Assembly (NCBI GenBank): GCA_000166095.1
Contig: CP002278.1
Location: 1,086,001-1,150,000 of the forward strand
Source: Methanothermus fervidus DSM 2088
Lineage (GTDB): Archaea; Methanobacteriota; Methanobacteria; DSM-2088; Methanothermaceae
Direction of reading: 5' to 3'
Length of the DNA stretch: 64,000 nt
In this document: in pieces, positions 8,641 to 18,399 of the stretch
Position numbering within the stretch: the first letter of the stretch is position 1
Layout of the letters: every line of letters begins with the position of its first letter
Position numbers and translations under genes: made by a program
The notes under the pieces: model-generated
Told to the model about the DNA's origin: nothing
Databases searched by the model: none
What the model saw: only the letters and a program-made list of their open reading frames with translations

Positions 8641-9602
8641 AATCCTTTTGATGTTCCTCTTGGATTTACCTTCTTAACAATCTTACCGGCCCTTTCAGCC
8701 TTGTAAGATAGCATTTGAAGGAATTTACCCCAGGAAGCATCTAAAATACTTTTTGCAAGCTTATGATTTTTAACCATATTCTTTATAGTTAGATTCTCAA
8801 CACAAATCACGTCATAATTATCAACATAAAACCTACTTAGCTTATGTAGGAAGTCATCCCTTTGATTTCTTAACTTTTCATAACATCCTGCAAGTTTCTT
8901 TCTTTGCTTCTCATAGTTCTTAGAACCTTTCTTTTTCCTTGATAGTTTCCTCTGTTCAATTTTAATTCTCTCCAGGGTTTTTTCATAGAATCTTGGATTT
9001 TCTATTTGCCTTTCTTCACTGTCTGTTAGGAAATGCTTTATTCCAACATCAATTCCTATTGCTTTACCTGTTTTAGGCTTGGTTTCTTTTTCTTTCTCAA
9101 TACAAACTAAAGCAAACCATTTTCCAGATCTATAGCGTTTCACTATAATCTGTTTTATCTTCCCCTCAATTTCTCTGTTTATCCTAATTGGAATTTCTCC
9201 AATCTTTGATAGATATAGCCTATCTAGTCTTTTTCCAGTTTTTATTATCTTGAAACCAGATTGATTATAAATAAAAGATTTAAACCACTTTCCTTTATAC
9301 CGTAGTCTTCCGACCTTCTTACCATTTTTCTTAAGTTTGGCTAAAGCTTTTAAGTTGGAATGAAGCTGATAAAGCACAAGCTGTAAAACTTTTGCATATA
9401 CTTTCTTTAATTCAGTTTTTTCTTTCTTTAATTGAGTTAATCGCTTGCACATCTTATAATATGATATATACTCCTTAGAATTATTAATTTCACTTAGAAA
9501 ATAATTATAAACATGCCTACAAATCTCTAAAGTTTCCAATAGCTTGTCTTCCTGTTCTTTACTTGGATAAAGTCTGAACTTATATGCATAGATATGTGAC
9601 AT
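8475..9602 (-). CDS. tnpB: TnpB RNA-guided nuclease, zinc-ribbon-less type
   Basis: Programmable DNA nuclease of IS200/IS605-type elements, ancestor of Cas12. It has 375 residues from MSHIYAYKFRLYPSK (ATG 9602; an ATG at 9617 would add five residues, and neither start has a ribosome site). The N-terminal helix-turn-helix region is followed by the split RuvC nuclease. In numbering from the 9617 ATG, RuvC-I is AIGIDVG with D190, RuvC-II VICVENL with E274 and RuvC-III KLRDYISA with D334, so all three catalytic acids are present. The usual Cys4 zinc ribbon between II and III is replaced by RGTSKGLTYKN, as I recall from some other archaeal TnpBs. It ends SGQVFSMKQEAP. It may still be active and could retain its element by recutting empty sites. 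Confidence 0.9.
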   Translation of the reverse strand: MSHIYAYKFRLYPSKEQEDKLLETLEICRHVYNYFLSEINNSKEYISYYKMCKRLTQLKKEKTELKKVYAKVLQLVLYQLHSNLKALAKLKKNGKKVGRLRYKGKWFKSFIYNQSGFKIIKTGKRLDRLYLSKIGEIPIRINREIEGKIKQIIVKRYRSGKWFALVCIEKEKETKPKTGKAIGIDVGIKHFLTDSEERQIENPRFYEKTLERIKIEQRKLSRKKKGSKNYEKQRKKLAGCYEKLRNQRDDFLHKLSRFYVDNYDVICVENLTIKNMVKNHKLAKSILDASWGKFLQMLSYKAERAGKIVKKVNPRGTSKGLTYKNKLRDYISACRILLREWGSPDSLPERKPLLRTISCKDIVSGQVFSMKQEAP

Positions 9603-9781
9603 GAAGAAAAGTAGCATGAGAGAGTATATATAGTTTTCTTTTTTCTAGGTATTTTTGGGGAGAGAAAGAAAGAGTAAGAGAAAGTTGTGTATATTTTTTT
9701 AGAACAAGTGCTAGTTTTGTACTTCATCTATATAAATACTTTTTCTGTTTTCTCTCAATCCCTGATAGAGTGGAAATCTGG

Positions 9782-9983
9782 TTTTTCACAAAATCAATTT
9801 CAATCTTCTTTTTATTTTTTTATTTTTTAAAAATTCTGTTTGTAAAAAATTCAAAAAAAATATAAATTTTAATAATTTATGATCAGGTATTTTTGTATAT
9901 ATAATAGTAAACTTAGATAGAATAATAATAAAAACATGAGGAGGTATTATATTTTCAGGGAATAATACTTCAAAGGAAAAACC
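9782..9983. other. AT-rich intergenic region after the TnpB element
   Basis: Together with the element's left end this gives 380 bases without a gene. It holds poly-A/T tracts, TTTTTGTATATATAATAGT at about 9891-9910 (a likely TATA promoter for the membrane gene at 9984) and a weak AAGGA ribosome site. Nothing else is recognisable. Confidence 0.4.
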
Positions 9984-10928
9984 ATGAAAACCATAAAAAT
10001 AAGTCCAATAAGATGGAAAGTTATGGAAATTTATTATTGGGGAAGTAGATCATTGTTTAAAATTTTATTCGTATTGATATTTTTCATCCTCTGCGGTTTA
10101 CGTGGTATAACTAGGAAAAAGCATATAACACCAGAAGATAAAGCTCTTGAATATTTTTTATTTAAAATAGTTTTTATTTTAGTAATCATTGTTTTCCTAA
10201 TTACGTTAGTAGGCTTTGTTATAGAAATAGATCCTAAGAGAAGGATTACTTATTCCAATCGCATTTCTTTCGCAGTATTCATAATAATGATATTTTCACT
10301 GGTAATGTTACTTATTTATAATTTCGTTTTACCTGCCTTGCTCTTCTCCATCTTTCTACTATTTTTACCACTCCTACACATCAAATTAGCCTCTGAACAT
10401 TTAAAGAAGAAAAGATACGTTATGTATGAAAATGCAGAAGGTGAGATAACAGATAAATATGTTGATTATCCTCTTAAAGCATTTTTTGAGGATCCTGAAG
10501 AATCATTGAGGAAAGTGAGAGAAGGAGCAGATGAAGATAAAAAGAAATTAAATAAAGATGAAAAAGGACTCCCAGAAAATACAGAACTTGGAGAGCTTAT
10601 TGATGGAGAAACCTTTAGTTTCCCTTTTATTGGTGGTCTTATGATTTTAATCAGTTTATCTACCATACTTGGCCTTGATAAATTATTTAAATCTATTGGT
10701 GGTTTTGGTTTTGTAGCGAGGCTTGTTTTAATGTTTATTTTTATTTTTATACTACCATATCTCCTGTCTTCTTATTATGAAAAGAAAGCTAAGGCATACC
10801 GTCATGATCTCAGGGAAGAATATCTAGTTATAAACAGAGATAAGAAGATCATAAAGATCTATGATAGCAAGGAGGAATTCTTAGGGGATGGATATAAGGT
10901 GAGAGAGTTGGAGGACACCTCCTCATGA
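9984..10928 (+). CDS. Polytopic membrane protein, paralogue A
   Basis: Family not recognised. The 314 residues hold about six hydrophobic segments: two in the first 75 residues, two around 85-130, and two after a charged, Lys/Asp/Glu-rich loop (about 160-205). The C-terminal tail YLVINRDKKIIKIYDSKEEFL is cytoplasmic-looking. The first 15 residues, MKTIKISPIRWKVM, and the tail are shared with the protein at 18440, so the two are paralogues. The 3' end lies in a 75-bp direct repeat that recurs just before the paralogue. Its last codons contain GGAGGACACCTCC, which precedes the start of a truncated third copy. Function unknown. Confidence 0.7.
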   Translation: MKTIKISPIRWKVMEIYYWGSRSLFKILFVLIFFILCGLRGITRKKHITPEDKALEYFLFKIVFILVIIVFLITLVGFVIEIDPKRRITYSNRISFAVFIIMIFSLVMLLIYNFVLPALLFSIFLLFLPLLHIKLASEHLKKKRYVMYENAEGEITDKYVDYPLKAFFEDPEESLRKVREGADEDKKKLNKDEKGLPENTELGELIDGETFSFPFIGGLMILISLSTILGLDKLFKSIGGFGFVARLVLMFIFIFILPYLLSSYYEKKAKAYRHDLREEYLVINRDKKIIKIYDSKEEFLGDGYKVRELEDTSS

Positions 10929-10950
10929 AAACCATAAAAATAAGTCTAAT
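10876..10950 (+). repeat. 75-bp direct repeat, left copy
   Basis: AATTCTTAGGGGATGGATAT through ATAAGTCTAAT. It covers the end of membrane gene A, a GGAGG-ACA-CCTCC hairpin and a paralogue start codon (ATG 10925). The right copy is at 18391-18465 with two mismatches (one extra G lies just outside). The copies bound about 7.4 kb of DNA. Confidence 0.85.
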
Positions 10951-10966
10951 TTTACATCTCCTTTGA
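10925..10966 (+). pseudogene. Truncated start of a membrane-protein paralogue
   Basis: ATG 10925 begins MKTIKIS, identical to the start of the proteins at 9984 and 18440. Homology ends after about eight codons and the frame stops at 10966. It is the stub left where the 7.4-kb segment now joins; the full copy resumes at 18440. Confidence 0.7.
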
Positions 10967-11010
10967 CTTTAACAAAAAAATTTTAATTTTTAATTTATAT
11001 AATTTTTATT

Positions 11011-11997
11011 ATGTTAGAAGAGTATCATAGAATTAGTAAGAATGAAAAATTAGCTAGATTCAAGGTTATTAAGAAAATTAGTGTTGATATTGAAGGAAAT
11101 GAAACATTGTCTAAGTTATGGGAGATACATGAAAATGCATTGAAAAAATTAAAAACTGGCAGAACAGATGAGGAAGTAAAATTTTCATTGTTAGATCTGA
11201 AAATATTAATTGCGGAAAAATTGTTTAGGTCTTGCTGTTTTTGTGAAAGAAGGTGTAAGGTTGATCGTACAAAAGAAACAGGTTTTTGTGGAGTAAAAGA
11301 ACCTAGAGTAGCATCGGAATTTATGCATATTGGAGAGGAACAGCCATTAATTCCAAGCCACACAATATTTTTCTCAGGTTGTACATTTAGATGTGTTTTC
11401 TGTCAAAATTGGGATATATCTCAATTTCCAGAAGCAGGCGTGGTTATATCTCCAAAAAAATTAGCAAAAATAATAGATAGAAAAAGACAGCTTGGTTCTA
11501 AAAATGTAAATTTTGTTGGTGGGGATCCAACTCCAAATCTTAATTACATACTAAAAGTCATGAAATATTGTAGAGAAAATATTCCTGTGATCTGGAATAG
11601 TAATATGTATTTAACTGTTGAATCTATGAAGCTTCTTGATGGATTTGTGGATTTGTATCTCACAGATTTTAAGTTTGGCAATGATGATTGTGCAAAAAAG
11701 TTAGCAAATGTTGATAATTATTGGGAAGTGATAACACGTAATCATTTATTGGCTGAGAAGTCTGGAGATGTAATCATAAGACATTTAGTACTTCCAGGAC
11801 ATGTTGAATGTTGTACAGAACCAATAATCGAATGGATAGCTGAGAATATGGAGAAGGCTGTAGTAAATATTATGGGACAATATAGGCCTGTTTACAAGGC
11901 AAATAAATATCCAGAGATAGCTAGATATCCTACTTCAGAGGAAATATATAAAGCTAGAAAACTGGCTGAAAAGGAAGGGCTTGAATTGCTCCCTTGA
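11011..11997 (+). CDS. PflA-like (PflX-type) radical SAM protein
   Basis: Radical S-adenosylmethionine enzyme related to pyruvate formate-lyase activases (the COG1313-type group), 328 residues. An N-terminal Cys-rich stretch CCFCERRCKVDRTKETGFCG precedes the [4Fe-4S] motif SGCTFRCVFCQNW (CxxxCxxC) near residues 122-134. VNFVGGDPTPN near 168 corresponds to the GGEP segment of the SAM fold. The C-terminus is MGQYRPVYKANKYPEIARYP, common in this group. The target is unknown; close relatives occur widely in methanogens. The start is ATG 11011 with no ribosome site in the AT-only leader, so the transcript may be leaderless. It is the first gene inside the segment bounded by the 75-bp repeats. Confidence 0.8.
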   Translation: MLEEYHRISKNEKLARFKVIKKISVDIEGNETLSKLWEIHENALKKLKTGRTDEEVKFSLLDLKILIAEKLFRSCCFCERRCKVDRTKETGFCGVKEPRVASEFMHIGEEQPLIPSHTIFFSGCTFRCVFCQNWDISQFPEAGVVISPKKLAKIIDRKRQLGSKNVNFVGGDPTPNLNYILKVMKYCRENIPVIWNSNMYLTVESMKLLDGFVDLYLTDFKFGNDDCAKKLANVDNYWEVITRNHLLAEKSGDVIIRHLVLPGHVECCTEPIIEWIAENMEKAVVNIMGQYRPVYKANKYPEIARYPTSEEIYKARKLAEKEGLELLP

Positions 11998-12004
11998 ATT
12001 TTTC

Positions 12005-12036
12005 CACTTATAACTTATAAGTTATAACTTATAACT
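12005..12036. repeat. 32-bp CTTATAA heptamer repeat, copy 2
   Basis: Identical to the copies at 6042 and 50445. It begins eight bases after the radical SAM stop and about 67 bases before the mptD start. The following sequence, AGCTGTTACACTTGAAATTT at 12051, matches 6097 onward near cobT. Confidence 0.9.
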
Positions 12037-12102
12037 ACTTTCCTAATTTTAGCTGTTACACTTGAAATTTACCTCTCTTTGTTAAATATTGGAGGCATTG
12101 TC

Positions 12103-12498
12103 ATGGCTGAGAAAAAAGAAATTGAAAAATATTTTAAAAATTTAAGTAATAGGGAAAGAGCTATTTTTGAAGGTGCAATAAGCATGGGGGCACTTTTTCA
12201 TCAATTTATCGGCGTGCCTATAAGTAAAAAGAATTTAGAATTAATTAAAGATGCAATAGAAAGCTCAATAAAATTACAGCCTGCAATAAAAGATGTTAAG
12301 GTAAAGATTAATGAAAAAAAAGTGGAAGAAATGGAAAGTAAATTCAATTATACAACACTTACAGAAGAAATGTTGGATGTTAAAATTATTTCTAGGGTAA
12401 AGGATATTGAAGCTGTAATTAGGATGAAATACATAGACAAGCTAAAATATCCATTAATTTATGTTGAAAAAGTGAGAGGTGTGAATAATAAAATTTAA
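12103..12498 (+). CDS. mptD: Dihydroneopterin aldolase MptD
   Basis: Archaeal dihydroneopterin aldolase of methanopterin biosynthesis, which cleaves 7,8-dihydroneopterin to 6-hydroxymethyl-dihydropterin and glycolaldehyde. The 131 residues match the DUF372/MptD family: NLSNRERAIFEGAISMGALFHQF near residues 13-35 and GVPISKKNLELIKDAIESSI, with the C-terminal YIDKLKYPLIYVEKV. The start chosen is ATG 12103, seven bases after GGAGGC, rather than the TTG at 12079. The leader and 32-bp repeat resemble those of cobT, so two cofactor genes (B12 and methanopterin) may share a regulator. Confidence 0.85.
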   Translation: MAEKKEIEKYFKNLSNRERAIFEGAISMGALFHQFIGVPISKKNLELIKDAIESSIKLQPAIKDVKVKINEKKVEEMESKFNYTTLTEEMLDVKIISRVKDIEAVIRMKYIDKLKYPLIYVEKVRGVNNKI

Positions 12499-12547
12499 AT
12501 AGAGGTAATAACAAAATATTGTCATATAATTATTAAAGGTGCTATCA

Positions 12548-13252
12548 ATGCTCTTTGAAATAATATCAGATTCAATAAGATATCCATTTTCGAGATTTAC
12601 AAGGACAATATTTCTTGGGATATTGTATATTTTATCAATACTTATAATTCCACTTTTTGTTGGACTAGGGTATTGCATTAGGGTCATTAAAGTTTCGATA
12701 GAAGGTGAAGAAACACTCCCACCTTTTGATAATTGGGGAGAATTACTATTAAAGGGATTAAAATTGTTCATAATGGATTTATGTTATTTTATAATACCAA
12801 TAATTTTAATAGTTTATGGATGTGTTTCAACAGTTATGACATTAATAAATCAAAATCCTTATTTAGCAACAATGCCTGGAGCACAGTTGTACATCCGTTC
12901 TTTAATACTTAAAAATCCTACTGTTATATTAGGAATGATGTTAATACCTATTATTGGCATTTTTGAAAAAATGGGGCGCGCTAATCTAGCGTACTATGGC
13001 AGTCTTGGAGCTGCTTTTAATTTTAGTGAGATATTTAATATTATATCTGAAATTGGATGGGGTAGTTATTTAGCCTGGTATGTTGTTGTTCTTATTGTAC
13101 AGATTTTCTTGTATTTATTTTCATTATTTTTATTACAAATACCAGTTATTGGGTCTATAATTTCTTCTATTATTGTCATGCCTATACTACTATTATTTGA
13201 TGCTCGTGCTATAGCCTTAAGATATGTTTACAGACATGTTGATGAAGAGTAA
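12548..13252 (+). CDS. DUF4013 integral membrane protein
   Basis: The 234-residue membrane protein has the layout of the DUF4013 family common in Methanobacteriales. The amphipathic N-terminus MLFEIISDSIRYPFSRF is followed by hydrophobic segments at about 20-45, the loop GEETLPPFDNWGELLLKGLKLF typical of the family, and four or five further helices. The start is ATG 12548 behind AAAGGTG (spacing 6); a GTG at 12539 is less likely. It lies 50 bases after mptD on the same strand. No biochemical role is known for the family. Confidence 0.75.
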   Translation: MLFEIISDSIRYPFSRFTRTIFLGILYILSILIIPLFVGLGYCIRVIKVSIEGEETLPPFDNWGELLLKGLKLFIMDLCYFIIPIILIVYGCVSTVMTLINQNPYLATMPGAQLYIRSLILKNPTVILGMMLIPIIGIFEKMGRANLAYYGSLGAAFNFSEIFNIISEIGWGSYLAWYVVVLIVQIFLYLFSLFLLQIPVIGSIISSIIVMPILLLFDARAIALRYVYRHVDEE

Positions 13253-13308
13253 TGTATATATAATAGTAGTGAATAATTGAGAATAATAATAAGACAAGAA
13301 GAGGTATT

Positions 13309-14624
13309 ATGGTTCCAAAGATTTTAAGAACCATAATACCTTTAATACTTTTTCTAATTTTGATTTCCCCTAGTTTTGCGAATTTAAATGTTTCTATAAA
13401 CTTAACAGCTAACAAAAATTCGACTTATTTTAAAGATAACATCAAATACACTATTTATATTAAAAACAATGGTTCTGAAGTTATAAAAAATTTAACAGCT
13501 GATTTATCTGGTCTTGGAATAGATAGTAAAAGTTTTAATGCAAGTATAACAAAAGGAAACATAGGTATTCTTGATCAATACACTCCTGAATGGAAGATTG
13601 GTGATTTAAATCCAGGTGAAACTGTAGCTGCAAATATAGAAGGGATTGTTGATTTTATTGGAGAATATAATGCTACAGTAGCAGTTACAAATGATTATAA
13701 TAATTATATAGAAAGTGAGCCTCTCTTAATAGTTTCAAAACCTGTTAATGTAGATTTATCAATTTCACTTATTCCAAATTCAACTTGTGTGCATTGGGGA
13801 GATTATATTAAAATATTAGTTAAAGTCAGAAATAATGGTCCTGATGATGCCGATAAAGTTTTAGCAATGTTAGTTACATATCCAGATTATGTGGGTTTAG
13901 GCATAAATGCAACCGCTGGAAACGCTGGAAAATTTTATGATGATTTTACGCTGCGATGGTATGTATATGTGTGGGATGTTGGTCGCGTAAAATCAAATGA
14001 AGAAAAAGTAGCAGAAGTTACTATTAAAGCTGTTAATTTCAATGAAGATCAAATTATAAGTAATTTCACTGTTATTGGCTATGTTTACATAGATGATGGT
14101 GGTATTATATACCTTTCCCCTGGGAAGAGTTATTGAATGATGAAGATGTAACTTCTATACTTCAGGAGGATTATGAGTCAGGATATTATAATGACTGTAT
14201 GGATAGGAACTTGATTAACAATTATGATAAGTTTAAAGTTACAATTTTAGAACCTGAGAAAGTAATTCCATTAACAGAGGAAGAAAAGAATATTAAGAGA
14301 AGTTATGAATGGTCTCAAGGTTTTAGTTGTCCATCTTTCATTCTTGGTGGTTTGGCAACAGCTTATAGACCAGATTTACTTTGGTATCCTGTACCCACAT
14401 ATGGATCTAATAATACGACAGTATTGGTAGCAACAGAATTACCTACAGATATAGAAACAAGCACAGGATCACCTAATGAATTAATAGATAAATTATTAGA
14501 GAATGCTCCGGAGATTCCATATATTCCATTAAATACAGAAATAATAATTGTGAGTAATTTTTCAGTAGTTCCAACATCTGGAAATGCTCCTCTAAAAAAT
14601 AAATGTGTCATGTTGTGTAAGTAA
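13309..14624 (+). pseudogene. N-terminal part of a large surface protein, with two frameshifts
   Basis: ATG 13309 (ribosome site GAGGT) begins a signal peptide (about residues 1-22, ending ISPSFA) followed by Asn-rich, beta-sandwich repeats resembling CARDB/DUF11-type modules: NVSINLTANKNSTYFKDNIKYTIYIKNNG, then a second VDLSISLIPNSTCVHWGDY unit. The frame stops at 14136. Reading resumes one frame away as SPWEELLNDEDVTSIL if C4 at 14117-14120 is read as C5, and runs to 14624. A second break at A6 (14594-14599) leads into the 14605 frame. Restored, the three pieces form one protein of about 1700 residues that would be exported and displayed on the cell surface. As written, only the first 275 residues would be made from this start. 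Confidence 0.65.
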
Positions 14625-17600
14625 TCATGGAAATAAAGAGGGAATTTATAGGGCTGAACTAAAAATAAATAATAATGTTGTTGATGTAAAAGAAGTTAAA
14701 GTCGGAGCAGGTGAATGCAAAAATATAACCTTCATATATACTTTAGATAAGCCAGGAACATATAATGTAACCATTGGAAACTTTCCAGAAATTAAAGTTA
14801 AGGTTGAGATTCCTCAAAAGGGGCGATTGTCTGTACCAATACTTCCACAAATTCCAGAGAACACAATAATATTAAATCCTATTTCTATCCAGCCTTCTAT
14901 TCAGGATAAGGAATTAGGAACCTACAACGTTACAATAGGAAACTTAACACCAGTTACAGTAACTGTAACAACGCCAGCAAGCTTCACACTAAGCAACTTA
15001 ACAGTCACTCCAACATCTGGAGTTGCACCACTAACAATAACTGCAACAGCAAAAGTTACAAACACTGGAGGAACAGCTGGAAACTACACAGCAGTACTCT
15101 ACATTAATGGTTCAGCAGTTGCAAATCAAACAGTAACACTAGGTCCGGGAGAGACAACAACTGTAAGCCTATCTTACACCTTAACACAAGCTGGAACCTA
15201 CAACGTTACAATAGGAAACTTAACACCAGTTACAGTGAATGTAACAACACCAGTTGTACCAACGCCAACTCCTGTAGTCCAGAATAAGACATTCTCAATA
15301 ATATTAAGAAATACAGGAACATCAACAATAACATTCAAATACTACATATCAGTTTACACAAATCCAGTTAATGGAACTAAAGTATACTACAAGGAATTAA
15401 CAATAACTCTAAAGCCAAATGAAACAAAAACAATAGAGTTAGGTAAATATCCTGAAATATATGCTGTAAGTACAACGATACTTATTGATAATAAGAGAAT
15501 AAAAAAATTGATTTTGGAGCTTAAATATTGTATTGAAGGATTAAATCCACAAACAATAATTTTAAATAAGAATGCCAAGTCAGGATTCAAATATGTTTCT
15601 AGATTTACAGGTAGAAATGGATATGTTGATTCTTGGTTTAATGAAATTTACTTTAGAAATATAAACCGGCAGATGGGTTACTATAATTATACAGTAGAAG
15701 AAATACCTGCAGATAAAGCGTTGTTAGAGTTAATACCAATCATTGGAACAAATATTTGTAATAGTGTTGTGATTGCCCCAAAAACTGTTATGTTTGACAT
15801 TGTTAATCCATCTAATTATATTTTAAATTTAAGAATAAAAATTAAGCCAGAATCCGTTAATAGTAAAAATACACGTAGAATAAAAAGTAAAAATACAATA
15901 ACAGGATCACTAGATACTTCTAAAACACTTTTATTTGATGATCTTACCTTAAATCCAGGACAGAGAATTGTTGGTAAGTTCTATGTTAAAGAGCCTGGAA
16001 TTTATAAAATAATGTTAGAAAGACTTTGTTATAAGAACACAAAAACAAAAGAAAAGGTAAGTTATAATATACCAAATGCATACCAATGGGTCGGAACAAT
16101 AATAGGAATTAAAAATCCAACTGACCAATTCATTGTTCAATCAAACGCTGAAAAATATTTAAATATTTCATTATCATCTAATATTGAAGATATAATAAGA
16201 GAAAAATTATTAAATGATACATTTAAAGTCCCACTAGATTCTGATTATAAATATGTGGGAGTTACTGTAATCGCCCCTGTATTTTATGCTAATTTATCTT
16301 CTCCTATATTATTCAGTGTGGGAGTAGTATCTTTTGTGATTAATGGTAAATTAGTCCCTATAGCTGTGTTATTTAACAATGACACAGCTTCACAACTTAC
16401 TGTTTTCATTAACACTACTAAGGATATCAAAATTATAAATAATATATTGTGTAAAACATATCATGCACTAATTGATCTGCTTCCAGATTATTTAAATAAT
16501 TATTACAAAATATATGACACTATTCATACTATCAGTACAAATGATGATGAGGAAAGGTTATTGGAATCTATAATTTCTTCCATGCTAGGCAAGTTTCTAT
16601 TTATTACAATGGAAGTTGATGAACCTGTGAAGATTTATCATTTTACTGAATATGGACTTACTAATCCATTCAGCCAGGATGAGGAGAATCATATAACTAT
16701 TATACCAGCAATATTTTGTAATGGTTGTTACCAAAATCTTAATATTTCTTTCATAGGTCCAGCAGTTACAAATCATATTTATTCAAATGAACAACAAAAT
16801 ATTACAATCATAACAGTTGAAAACTATGGATCTAAATTTATATTATCTTATAGTAAAGACCAAAAGTGTTATATTTATAAAACTAAAGATGGTAAGATAT
16901 GTAAATTAAAAACAAATAAGTATTTAGGTGATAAAATAGAATTAAGATTGGAAGAAGTACTTGAAGATTCAGGATATTGTGCTGCCATGACTTATACTAT
17001 TGTTAAAGAAAAAGTTAAAGATGACATATTGAAAAAACATATAGAATACTATGAAAAAAATTATAAGTATAAGGGTTTATACGGTCCCCTCATGGCATGT
17101 TACGGACAATTTCTAGAGGGTTTGTGCTTTTTCTATTGTCATGATTATAGAGCAGAAGAAATTGCTAAAGATGTTAATGTCACTTGGACAAGAGTAAAAC
17201 CAGCTGTAGTACTTTCGTGTGATATTCCTGGACACATCTCATCCTTTACTTTGGCATCAGATCATAATCTTGGCATTGAGGCCAAAGGAGATTTTGATAA
17301 TATTAGAAGATTTAATGCTGCAAGAACTGGAATTATTAATTACCTTGAAGTGTTAATACATAGTTCCTTATTTGACATAAACATAACAGAACAAGAAGCA
17401 CCTATCATTAATGTTCCAAGAGCAATTTTTGATGAAAGTTCCACTACTTACATTTATACTGATAATAATACGTTTGCAATTATAACAGACTCCTATAACT
17501 ATACAGACTTCTATTATAATGCAATTATAACAGACTTCTATACAGACTTCTACTTCGATTATAAATATCAAAGTTTTGTAGTGTTTGATAATCAAACAGG

Positions 17601-18399
17601 TATTATCAGAGACTTGTTAAAAAAACTAATAATAAGACATTGTGGATCATATTGTTTCTATTTCCAACAAGCAATGTTAGCATATGATCTTGCAAAAGAG
17701 CTTACAAATACAAGTTCAAAGATAAGAAAAATAATAGATGACGTAGGTCATAGAACAAAATTAATAACAATTTGTGAACCAAAGTTTTGGGCAGAAATCG
17801 CCTGTGGTATTTTAATTCAAATAGGCGCTGGCGTAAGTTTTGCAAATCCTCTTGTAGGTGTAGGGTTAATAGTTGCAGGAGTACTTGCCGATGCTGCATT
17901 AAAGGAACCTTGGAAAGATCCAGAAAGTGCCACTTATTGGCTCTTAGATTTAATATTATCAGTAATTCCGACAGGAAAGCTTGGTCAAATCGCAAAGACT
18001 TTGAAGTTATCGGGGGTTGTAGAAAGAATAACGTACTATACTTCTTATGGTCTTACTGTCGATGTTCTTAAGTATAAACTAGAGAATGAGGGAATCAAAG
18101 TCTATTTGGGAATAATTGATAGAAATTTAGAAGAAAAAGAAGTACCACAATTTATAAAAGATTTAAACTCAATGTTCAAATCAGAAGGAGTTGAAGTTAT
18201 ATCAGTTCTACATCTAAAATTTGAAAAAAAAGTAGGATTTATTGCCACAAGTTGGAAACCTTGGGCTGAAAATATAGGAATATCTGTTGTGGAGGCATAT
18301 CTTGAACCATATCTTGAACCATATGTTGGACCACCAGTTTGTAAGGTGTGGAGAATATTTTACAAAACTCTTAAGTCTTTATTAGGAGGGAATTCTTAG
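14605..18399 (+). CDS. Large surface protein, main part (1264 codons, 5'-frameshifted)
   Basis: Main body of the surface protein begun at 13309. The first complete unit resumes in the middle of a CARDB-like module ([19 protein letters not shown] aligns with the start of the next module, [19 protein letters not shown]), showing that the upstream frame once joined here. The order is: CARDB-like modules (to about residue 215), a [19 protein letters not shown] domain (about 225-330) shared with the adhesin at 25942, a long unassigned region, a Tyr/Asp-rich patch (near 955-985), a Gly/Ala-rich hydrophobic segment [20 protein letters not shown] (near 1065) and a C-terminal domain. The GTG at 14605 is not a credible natural start because no signal peptide follows. 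The stop TAG lies in the right 75-bp repeat. Confidence 0.7.
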   Translation: MSCCVSNHGNKEGIYRAELKINNNVVDVKEVKVGAGECKNITFIYTLDKPGTYNVTIGNFPEIKVKVEIPQKGRLSVPILPQIPENTIILNPISIQPSIQDKELGTYNVTIGNLTPVTVTVTTPASFTLSNLTVTPTSGVAPLTITATAKVTNTGGTAGNYTAVLYINGSAVANQTVTLGPGETTTVSLSYTLTQAGTYNVTIGNLTPVTVNVTTPVVPTPTPVVQNKTFSIILRNTGTSTITFKYYISVYTNPVNGTKVYYKELTITLKPNETKTIELGKYPEIYAVSTTILIDNKRIKKLILELKYCIEGLNPQTIILNKNAKSGFKYVSRFTGRNGYVDSWFNEIYFRNINRQMGYYNYTVEEIPADKALLELIPIIGTNICNSVVIAPKTVMFDIVNPSNYILNLRIKIKPESVNSKNTRRIKSKNTITGSLDTSKTLLFDDLTLNPGQRIVGKFYVKEPGIYKIMLERLCYKNTKTKEKVSYNIPNAYQWVGTIIGIKNPTDQFIVQSNAEKYLNISLSSNIEDIIREKLLNDTFKVPLDSDYKYVGVTVIAPVFYANLSSPILFSVGVVSFVINGKLVPIAVLFNNDTASQLTVFINTTKDIKIINNILCKTYHALIDLLPDYLNNYYKIYDTIHTISTNDDEERLLESIISSMLGKFLFITMEVDEPVKIYHFTEYGLTNPFSQDEENHITIIPAIFCNGCYQNLNISFIGPAVTNHIYSNEQQNITIITVENYGSKFILSYSKDQKCYIYKTKDGKICKLKTNKYLGDKIELRLEEVLEDSGYCAAMTYTIVKEKVKDDILKKHIEYYEKNYKYKGLYGPLMACYGQFLEGLCFFYCHDYRAEEIAKDVNVTWTRVKPAVVLSCDIPGHISSFTLASDHNLGIEAKGDFDNIRRFNAARTGIINYLEVLIHSSLFDINITEQEAPIINVPRAIFDESSTTYIYTDNNTFAIITDSYNYTDFYYNAIITDFYTDFYFDYKYQSFVVFDNQTGIIRDLLKKLIIRHCGSYCFYFQQAMLAYDLAKELTNTSSKIRKIIDDVGHRTKLITICEPKFWAEIACGILIQIGAGVSFANPLVGVGLIVAGVLADAALKEPWKDPESATYWLLDLILSVIPTGKLGQIAKTLKLSGVVERITYYTSYGLTVDVLKYKLENEGIKVYLGIIDRNLEEKEVPQFIKDLNSMFKSEGVEVISVLHLKFEKKVGFIATSWKPWAENIGISVVEAYLEPYLEPYVGPPVCKVWRIFYKTLKSLLGGNS

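Larger units (their letters stand above)
8468..9781 (-). mobile_element. IS200/IS605-superfamily (IS1341-type) element with tnpB only
   Basis: About 1.31 kb. The right end (low coordinate) abuts TTTTTGAG and begins CTACCCCCTACGGAGCTTCC; the left end finishes with CCCTGATAGAGTGGAAATCT near 9781. Both ends recur in relics at 7315, 19300, 25447, 31394 and 37592, which sets the boundaries; four full right-end relics share the flank TTGAG. No tnpA (Y1 transposase) is present here, so movement would need one elsewhere in the genome. The element disrupted a pilin-like gene. All copies in the window point the same way. Confidence 0.85.
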
